Source of the DNA: a bacterium
Lineage (GTDB): Bacteria; Lindowbacteria; 2-12-FULL-62-27
Direction of reading: 5' to 3'
DNA length: 18,970 nucleotides
Assembly: GCA_016202645.1 (NCBI GenBank)
Contig: JACQOF010000001.1
Location: 1-18,970, forward strand
Positions within the stretch are counted from its first letter, which is position 1. The number at the start of each line of letters is the position of its first letter. The notes beneath the pieces are model-generated. The model saw only the letters and a list, made by a program, of their open reading frames with translations, had not been told where the DNA came from and did no database searches. Position numbers and translations under genes: made by a program. Positions 7,323 to 12,566 of this stretch are shown here, in pieces.

Positions 7323-7856
7323 TCAGTACAACCGGCGGGCCTTTTGCGCCGTCACAACCTCCGTGTTCATTCCGACCCAGTGCAGGCTTCCGTTCCAGCG
7401 GCCGTGCTCCATTTTCACGCACTTGTCCATGACGACCTTGAGACCGGCGGTTTCCGCCGCCTTTGCGGCTTCCTCGTTCACGATGCGGAGCTGAAACCAG
7501 ACGGCCCCTGCCTTTTTTTCAATCGACTGCCTGACGATCTCGCCGCATTCATCGGGCCGGCGGAACACGTCGACCAGATCAACGCGGATCGAATCAGGAA
7601 TGGACTGGATGTCGGGGTAGGCGTGTTCGCCGAGGATCTCCGTCGCTTTGGGGTTCACCGGGATGATGCGGTATCCTTCGTACTGAAGATACGACGCCAC
7701 AAAATAACTTGGGCGCTGTCTATCCGAAGAAAGTCCCACCATCGCGATGGTTTTGGTCCGCGCGAGGATGTCCCGGATCAGGTACGGGTCCTGGTACTTG
7801 TCCTGCAGATGCCGCGGCAAAATCGAGTTCAGGCGGACGTCGCAAGCGAGAGTCAT
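7323..7856 (-). CDS. YccU-like CoA-binding domain protein
   Basis: 177 residues with a single CoA-binding Rossmann domain. KTIAMVGLSSDRQRPSY (35-51) is the nucleotide-binding opening, GYRIIPVNP (61-69) the second strand, VDVFRRP (95-101) and GAVWFQL (117-123) the conserved core, and VVMDKCVKMEH (141-151) the C-terminal signature. Members are usually near 140 residues; here about 30 residues precede the domain. The ATG at 7856 overlaps the metY stop as ATGA, so translation is probably coupled and this start is well supported. The biochemical role of the family is unclear. Placement as last gene of a metX-cupin-metY operon suggests a link to acyl-CoA or sulfur amino acid metabolism, which is inference. 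Confidence 0.88.
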   Translation of the reverse strand: MTLACDVRLNSILPRHLQDKYQDPYLIRDILARTKTIAMVGLSSDRQRPSYFVASYLQYEGYRIIPVNPKATEILGEHAYPDIQSIPDSIRVDLVDVFRRPDECGEIVRQSIEKKAGAVWFQLRIVNEEAAKAAETAGLKVVMDKCVKMEHGRWNGSLHWVGMNTEVVTAQKARRLY

Positions 7857-9127
7857 GACGCCGACAGCGCGCGGTCCAAGTCCCAGATGAGATCCTCCAG
7901 CGTTTCCAAGCCAACCGAGAGGCGGATCATTTCCGGGCCGACGCCGCAGTTGACGAGTTCCTCGTCCGAGAGCTGTTGGTGCGTGGTCGAGGCCGGATGG
8001 ATGACGAGGCTCCGGGCGTCGCCGACGTTGGCGAGGTGCGAGAAAATCTGCAGGGACTCGATGAATTTTTTACCGGCTTCGCGGCCGCCCTTGACGCCAA
8101 ACGCAAAAACCGCCCCGGGGCCTTTCGGCAGGTATTTTTTCGCCCCGGCGTGATACGGGCTGTCCGGCAGGCCCGCGTACGCGACCCACTCGACGCGTTT
8201 GTGGGTCTTGAGAAACTCCGCGATGGCTTTGGCGTTCGCGACGTGGCGGTCCATGCGAATCGAAAGCGTTTCCAACCCCTGGATGAGGAGAAACGCGTTG
8301 AAGGGCGACAAACACGCGCCGACATCCCGCAAAGTTTCCATTCTCGCTTTCATGAGAAACCCGTAGTGCCCGAACGTCTCGTAGAATTTCAGGCCGTGAT
8401 AGGACGGCGCCGGGTCCGCGACCGCCGGGTATCGGCTGTAGTCGAAGTTTCCCGACTCGAGGATCGCGCCGGCGATGGAGTTGCCGTGGCCCCCGATGAA
8501 TTTGGTCGCGGAATGCAAAACGATGTCCGCGCCGAAATCGATCGGCCGGCACAGGTAGGGCGTGGCGAAGGTGTTGTCGACGATCAGCGGTATTTTTTTG
8601 GATTTCGCGAGGTTCGACAGCGCCTCCATGTCGAGGATACTGCCTTTGGGGTTGCCGATCGTTTCGCCGTAGAGCGCTTTCGTTTTGGATGTGACCGCCG
8701 CTTCGAAGTTTTCGATTCTGTCGGGGTCGACGAATTTCACGTCCACCGAAAGTTTCTTCAGCGTGTGGGCGAACTGCGTGTATGTCCCGCCGTAAAGGTG
8801 CGAGGAGGAGACGACTTCATCGCCGGGTTTGAGAAGCGTCGCGATCGCGATGAACTGCGCCGCCTGCCCGCTGGCGGTCGCGACGCATCCGGTCGCGTTT
8901 TCGAGGCTGGCAAGCCGTTCCTCGAACACCGCCGTCGTCGGGTTCATGATCCGGGTGTAGATGTTGCCGTACTGTTTCAGGTCAAAGAGCTGGGCCGCAA
9001 AATCCGCGCTCTCGAAAACATAGGACGTCGTCTGATAAATCGGCACGGCCCGCGCCCCGGTCGCGGCGTCGGGAATGTGCCCGGCATGCAGCATGCGGGT
9101 CTCGAAACCGAATTGACGGCCGGTCAT
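7853..9127 (-). CDS. metY: O-acetylhomoserine sulfhydrylase (O-acetylhomoserine aminocarboxypropyltransferase)
   Basis: A PLP enzyme of the Cys/Met metabolism family that converts O-acetylhomoserine and sulfide to homocysteine and acetate. From ATG at 9127 it has 424 residues, the normal length. Visible motifs: YTRIMNPT (57-64), ASGQAA (85-90), DNTFATPY with PLP-ring Asp (184-191), [10 protein letters not shown] with Schiff-base Lys209, and the late conserved stretch [17 protein letters not shown] typical of MetY. The frame continues upstream to 9193, but those 22 extra residues are encoded by a palindromic repeat and have no family counterpart, so ATG 9127 is preferred. A GGAGGAAG sequence lies 13 nt upstream, rather far for a ribosome site. 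It follows the cupin gene by 117 nt and overlaps the CoA-binding gene by 4 nt. With metX upstream it completes direct sulfhydrylation. Confidence 0.95.
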   Translation of the reverse strand: MTGRQFGFETRMLHAGHIPDAATGARAVPIYQTTSYVFESADFAAQLFDLKQYGNIYTRIMNPTTAVFEERLASLENATGCVATASGQAAQFIAIATLLKPGDEVVSSSHLYGGTYTQFAHTLKKLSVDVKFVDPDRIENFEAAVTSKTKALYGETIGNPKGSILDMEALSNLAKSKKIPLIVDNTFATPYLCRPIDFGADIVLHSATKFIGGHGNSIAGAILESGNFDYSRYPAVADPAPSYHGLKFYETFGHYGFLMKARMETLRDVGACLSPFNAFLLIQGLETLSIRMDRHVANAKAIAEFLKTHKRVEWVAYAGLPDSPYHAGAKKYLPKGPGAVFAFGVKGGREAGKKFIESLQIFSHLANVGDARSLVIHPASTTHQQLSDEELVNCGVGPEMIRLSVGLETLEDLIWDLDRALSAS

Positions 9128-9143
9128 GGAAGGCCGGCGACTT

Positions 9144-9164
9144 CCTCCCCCTTGAGGGGGGAGG
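9144..9164. repeat. GC-rich palindromic repeat, copy B
   Basis: CCTCCCCC, loop TTGA, then GGGGGGAGG, followed by CGAGGAGGGGG. It is the same core as at 722-756 and lies just upstream of the metY start, inside the metX operon. On the minus-strand mRNA its purine-rich arm supplies the only GGAGG near the metY start. Confidence 0.8.
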
Positions 9165-9213
9165 CGAGGAGGGGGTGACCTTTTTGCCGCCATCGGAAGA
9201 ACCCCCCGCCCAT

Positions 9214-9234
9214 CCTCCCCCGCAAGGGGGGAGG
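9214..9234. repeat. GC-rich palindromic repeat, copy C
   Basis: CCTCCCCC, loop GCAA, then GGGGGGAGG. Only about 50 nt separate it from copy B; both lie in the 117-nt gap between the cupin gene and metY. The stem is nearly the same as copy B but the loop differs, so it is either a diverged neighbour copy or an independent insertion. On the minus-strand transcript both would form strong GC hairpins between the two coding regions, without T-runs. Confidence 0.75.
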
Positions 9235-9244
9235 AGTTCCGATC

Positions 9245-9688
9245 CTATGTTCTGACATAAGGCCGTACTCCTTTGCCTCTTCGCAGACGATTCGCTTTCG
9301 ATTCTGTTACAAGTCTCGGCCGGTCGCGTTTGGCCGCGACCATGCAGAGAAACCCGAACGGCTCGCGGCCGGCCTGGTGGAACTGGTGGATCACGTTCTT
9401 GCCGATGTAGACGGCGTCGAAAGGCTTCAAGTCATGCACCCGATTCTTCAGAAACATTTTCCCCCGCCCCCGGATCACCACCACCGCGTGCCGGTGCCGG
9501 TGACATTCGAGGCTTGAGTAGCCGCCCCTCCGCATTTCAAAATATCTCACCTGAAACGGCAGATCGACCTCCTTCTCTCCAAGCACCACTCTCCTGATAA
9601 TGTTCTTGAATCCACTCCCCGCGGGTCTGTAGACCAGCGTCGGCACGCCCTTCCACCGAAATCCCGGCAAGCCACGCACTACGGACAT
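9245..9688 (-). CDS. Single-domain cupin protein in the metX-metY operon
   Basis: From ATG at 9688 the product has 147 residues and one cupin beta-barrel. Motif 1 is GGYSSLECHRHRHAVVVIRGRG (begins at residue 55), with three alternating histidines (H63, H65, H67) and Glu61 before them; the glutamate usually found after the HxH pair is replaced by a hydrophobic residue. Motif 2 is PFDAVYIGKNVIHQFHQAG with H101 and H104. A basic C-terminal tail of about 25 residues follows the domain. The start overlaps the metX 3' end by 10 nt, so it is co-translated with metX. Upstream extension to 9799 is just the metX coding strand in another frame. The function is unknown; a metal-binding small-molecule sensor, isomerase or oxygenase are all possible. 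The operon suggests a role near methionine or sulfide metabolism. Confidence 0.82.
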   Translation of the reverse strand: MSVVRGLPGFRWKGVPTLVYRPAGSGFKNIIRRVVLGEKEVDLPFQVRYFEMRRGGYSSLECHRHRHAVVVIRGRGKMFLKNRVHDLKPFDAVYIGKNVIHQFHQAGREPFGFLCMVAAKRDRPRLVTESKANRLRRGKGVRPYVRT

Positions 9689-10908
9689 ATCTTCACGGGT
9701 TCCTTTCTCCCTCGGCGCTTCACGCCGTCCCTCTCTCCCTTTCTCCCTCCCAAAAACTCCCGAATCACGGGCGCCATCCGGTCCGCCTCCAGGAAGCACG
9801 CGTCGTGGCCGTAGGTCGAATGGATCGTCTCGTGCCGGACCGGCCGCCCGGCCAGTTTGAGGGATTGCTCCAGTTCATCCGAACGCTCGACCGGGTAAAG
9901 CCAGTCGGAGATGAAGGAGAGAAGGAGAAATTTCGCGGAGCTTCGCCGGAACTTTTGGGCGAGGGCGGGGGCGAACCCCCCTCCGTTATTGGATCCGTCC
10001 GTAAGATCAAAATAATCGATGGCTTTCGTGACGTACAAATACGTGTTCGCGTCAAACCGCTTCACGAAAACTTCACCCTGATGGTCCAGATAGGACTCGA
10101 CCCGAAATTCCGGTTTGAGGGCGTAGGCGAGGCCGGATCCGTTCTGCAACCTCCGGCCGAATTTGTCCTGCAGGCCGCGGTCGCTGAGATAGGAGATGTG
10201 GCCCATCATCCTCGCCACCGCCAGACCCTTTTCCGGCGGCGGGCCTCCATAATAATTCCCGCCGCGCCAGTTCGGGTCGGCCATGATCGCGCGCCGGGCG
10301 ACTTCCTGAAGCGCGATGTTCTGGGCGGATTGGTACGCCGCCGTCGCGATCGGAATGACGCACCGGACCGAATCGGGATACTCGATCGCCCAGTGCAGGG
10401 CCATCATGCCGCCCATCGATCCGCCGGTGACGGCGAGAAGCCGCTTGATCCCGAGATGATCGATCAGGGCTTTTTGCGCGCGCACCATGTCCCGCAGGGT
10501 CACGACCGGAAAACCGGCGCCGTAGGGTTTTTTCGTCGCTGGGTTCCGGCTCGACGGGCCGGTCGACCCGCGGCACCCGCCGATGACGTTCGCGCAAATG
10601 ACGAACACCCGGTCCGTGTCGAAGGCCTTGCCCGGGCCGATCATGTTGTCCCACCAGCCCGGTTTGGAATCCGACGGCGAGTGTCGCCCGGCGGCATGAT
10701 GGTCTCCGGACAGGGCGTGAAACACGAGCACCGCGTTCGAGCGGTCTTGATTCAGTTGCCCGTAAGTTTCGTACACCTGCGAAACCGGCCCGAGTTTTTT
10801 TCCGCTGTCCAATCGAAGCGGCCGGGGCGGCCTGAAGGCGACGAATGTCCGGTGCCGGACAATCCCGGCCGTGCCGTCCGCGCCGGCGGGCCGCTCTTGA
10901 TCTTGCAT
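9679..10908 (-). CDS. metX: Homoserine O-acetyltransferase
   Basis: An alpha/beta-hydrolase-fold acyltransferase of 409 residues that transfers acetyl from acetyl-CoA to homoserine, the first committed step of methionine synthesis. Family signatures are clear: HALSGDHHAAG (64-74), GGCRGSTGPSS (110-120), nucleophile elbow GGSMGGMMAL with Ser164, Asp335 in SDWLYP and His368 in YGHDA, giving the Ser-Asp-His triad. Succinyl- versus acetyl-CoA preference cannot be settled from motifs, but the downstream metY favours acetyl. The ATG at 10908 fits the family N-terminus. A possible leaderless promoter lies immediately upstream: TTGACG at 10939-10944 and TAGTTT at 10915-10920 on the minus strand. The last residues (GRKGERDGVKRRGRKEPVKICP) are a basic tail beyond the domain and overlap the cupin start. 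Confidence 0.95.
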   Translation of the reverse strand: MQDQERPAGADGTAGIVRHRTFVAFRPPRPLRLDSGKKLGPVSQVYETYGQLNQDRSNAVLVFHALSGDHHAAGRHSPSDSKPGWWDNMIGPGKAFDTDRVFVICANVIGGCRGSTGPSSRNPATKKPYGAGFPVVTLRDMVRAQKALIDHLGIKRLLAVTGGSMGGMMALHWAIEYPDSVRCVIPIATAAYQSAQNIALQEVARRAIMADPNWRGGNYYGGPPPEKGLAVARMMGHISYLSDRGLQDKFGRRLQNGSGLAYALKPEFRVESYLDHQGEVFVKRFDANTYLYVTKAIDYFDLTDGSNNGGGFAPALAQKFRRSSAKFLLLSFISDWLYPVERSDELEQSLKLAGRPVRHETIHSTYGHDACFLEADRMAPVIREFLGGRKGERDGVKRRGRKEPVKICP

Positions 10909-10914
10909 GCCACA

Positions 10915-10944
10915 AAACTATCTTCCGCGGAATCGGAGCGTCAA
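10915..10944 (-). promoter_or_regulatory. Candidate metX promoter, possibly leaderless
   Basis: On the minus strand TTGACG (10939-10944), an 18-nt spacer and TAGTTT (10915-10920) precede the metX ATG by only 6 nt. That would put the transcription start at or next to the start codon. The -10 match is weak, so confidence is low. Confidence 0.35.
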
Positions 10945-10962
10945 GACGCCTTTGCTCTGGAA

Positions 10963-11045
10963 GTATCGGAGTGTCGGAGTATCGGGGTATCGGAGAACCC
11001 CTATCGCAGTTTCACCGATACTCCGATACACCGATACCCCGATAC
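10963..11045. repeat. Inverted array of GTATCGGN octamers between metX and the dehydratase gene
   Basis: The left arm 10963-10993 and right arm 11015-11045 are 31 nt each, each four GTATCGG units separated by one variable base. The arms are reverse complements with four mismatches by my alignment. The loop is 21 nt (10994-11014). The palindrome occupies the divergent promoter region, in contrast to the similar structure at 7234-7311, which separates convergent genes. It could be a regulatory structure, a protein-binding array or a mobile miniature repeat; the sequence alone does not decide. Confidence 0.85.
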
Positions 11046-11061
11046 TGTCAGAAAAGGTGGA

Positions 11062-11090
11062 TTGCGCCGCCCGGCCGGATAAATTACGAT
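11062..11090 (+). promoter_or_regulatory. Candidate promoter of the CapD-like gene, possibly leaderless
   Basis: TTGCGC (11062-11067), a 17-nt spacer and TACGAT (11085-11090) match sigma-70 boxes at four of six positions each. The GTG start codon lies 6 nt further on, the same spacing as in the metX candidate, and no clear Shine-Dalgarno sequence precedes it. Confidence 0.3.
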
Positions 11091-11096
11091 CCCGGC

Positions 11097-12566
11097 GTGA
11101 ATCGGTCGAGAGGGGGATCTCGGAGGAAAACGCGCGTAATCATCTACGGTGCCGGGTCGGCCGGGGAGCTCGTGTTGGCGGGGCTGGCAAAATCCGTCGA
11201 GACGACCGTGCGGCCTGTGGCGTTTATCGATGATGATGCCCGCAAGTCCGGCCGGCGGATCGGCGGGCTGCCCGTGTTTTCCGCGGAAGGACCCATCCGA
11301 CCGATCTTGAAACGATACAAGGCCGAGCGTGTTTTGATCGCGATGCCGTCGGCGCCGGGCCGGCGGATCCGGGAAATCCACCAGAAACTGCTGGCCGAGG
11401 AAATCCCCGCATGGATCGTGCCGGGGATCGCTGAAATTGTCGAGTCGAACGAGCCGATCACCACGTACCGCCAGATCAACCCCGAGGACTTTCTCAGGCG
11501 CCATCCGCGGGTCCTCGGGAAGGGCAAAATCGAACCGTATTTCAAAAATGAGCGCGTCCTCGTGACAGGCGCCGGCGGGACAATCGGCTCGGAACTCATG
11601 GCTCGCCTGGCGACGTTCTCGCCCGCGGCGCTGGCCGGCGCCGACATGAGCGAACTGGCGGTCTACCGGCTGGAGGAATCGTTTTCGTCAAACGGGAAAC
11701 GCCCCGAGCTTTACCTAGCCGACCTCTCCCGCGCGGCGGACGTGCAATCCGTGTTCCGGGCGTTTCGCCCCACGATTGTCTTCCATGCGGCGGCTTACAA
11801 ACACGTGAAGATCCTCGAAAGCCGCGCCCGCGCGGCGGTTCTCAACAACATCGCCGCCACGCGCCGGCTCGTGGAGGCGGCCGAAGCCGCCGGCGTCCAC
11901 ACCTTCGTCCATATCTCGACCGACAAGGCCGTCCAACCGGCGTCGATGATGGGCGCGACGAAGCGGGTGGGCGAACTTCTGGTCCGTACCGCGGCGGCCC
12001 GGAACCCCGGGAAAAAATTCATCTCGGTGCGGTTCGGCAACGTCATCGGCAGTTCCGGCAGTGTGTTTCCGAAATTCATCGAGCAGATATCCAAAGGCGG
12101 CCCGGTCACCGTGAGCGATCCCCGGGCGGTCCGGTATTTCATGCTCACTTCCGAGGCGGTCGAGCTGGTCCTGCTTTCCGCCGCGTCGATGCGGGGCGGC
12201 GGCATTTATCTTCTGGACATCGGCGAGCCGATCAAGATTGTGGACCTGGTGGGCGACCTCATCCGGTTTCTGGGCAAGACCCCCGGCAGGGACATCCGCA
12301 TCGAGTACACCGGCCTGGGTCCGGGAGAGAAACTCGCCGAACGGTTGTCCGACTCGCCATGCCGTGAGACGTCCGAAAAAAACATTTTGGAAGTGATCGA
12401 CCCGCAGAAGGTTTCCGCCGGTGTTGTCCATCGCGCGGATGGTCTTCTGGAAGCGGCCGAAGCGGGCCGCGAATCGGAGGTCATCGAACGCCTGTCAAAC
12501 CTTGTGCCGGATTACCGTCCGGCGCTTCCGCTCAAACGATTCGGGCGCTCACGCCAGGCCTGTTGA
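11097..12566 (+). CDS. CapD/FlaA1-like nucleotide-sugar 4,6-dehydratase without membrane helices
   Basis: From GTG at 11097 the product has 489 residues. An N-terminal Rossmann domain (RVIIYGAGSAGEL, 13-25) is followed by an extended SDR domain: TGAGGTIGSEL (157-167), AAAYKHVKILE (231-241), STDKAVQPASMMGATKR (274-290) and VRFGNVIGSSGSVFPKF (311-327). Met285-x3-Lys289 replaces the usual Tyr-x3-Lys, as in WbpM/PglF-type UDP-GlcNAc 4,6-dehydratases. Those enzymes are about 600 residues with several N-terminal membrane helices; here translation begins right before the first Rossmann fold, so the protein should be soluble. The likely role is making a 4-keto-6-deoxy sugar for glycans or surface polysaccharide. 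No other glycan gene is in the window. An upstream extension to 10845 crosses the palindrome and is rejected. Its 3' end overlaps the convergent oxidoreductase gene by 18 nt. Confidence 0.9.
   Translation: MNRSRGGSRRKTRVIIYGAGSAGELVLAGLAKSVETTVRPVAFIDDDARKSGRRIGGLPVFSAEGPIRPILKRYKAERVLIAMPSAPGRRIREIHQKLLAEEIPAWIVPGIAEIVESNEPITTYRQINPEDFLRRHPRVLGKGKIEPYFKNERVLVTGAGGTIGSELMARLATFSPAALAGADMSELAVYRLEESFSSNGKRPELYLADLSRAADVQSVFRAFRPTIVFHAAAYKHVKILESRARAAVLNNIAATRRLVEAAEAAGVHTFVHISTDKAVQPASMMGATKRVGELLVRTAAARNPGKKFISVRFGNVIGSSGSVFPKFIEQISKGGPVTVSDPRAVRYFMLTSEAVELVLLSAASMRGGGIYLLDIGEPIKIVDLVGDLIRFLGKTPGRDIRIEYTGLGPGEKLAERLSDSPCRETSEKNILEVIDPQKVSAGVVHRADGLLEAAEAGRESEVIERLSNLVPDYRPALPLKRFGRSRQAC

Noticed and set aside
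7976-9178. 400-codon plus-strand frame opposite metY
   Set aside because: A GC-rich shadow of metY with no family-like motifs. The same applies to the 425-codon frame at 9805-11082 opposite metX.
10845-11096. Longer start for the CapD-like gene
   Set aside because: The extra 84 codons overlap the metX 5' end and translate the GTATCGGN palindrome; they show no membrane helices or family similarity.
12549-12566. 18-nt tail-to-tail overlap of the dehydratase and oxidoreductase genes as a regulatory antisense device
   Set aside because: Short convergent overlaps are common in compact genomes and no structure or other signal supports a special role.
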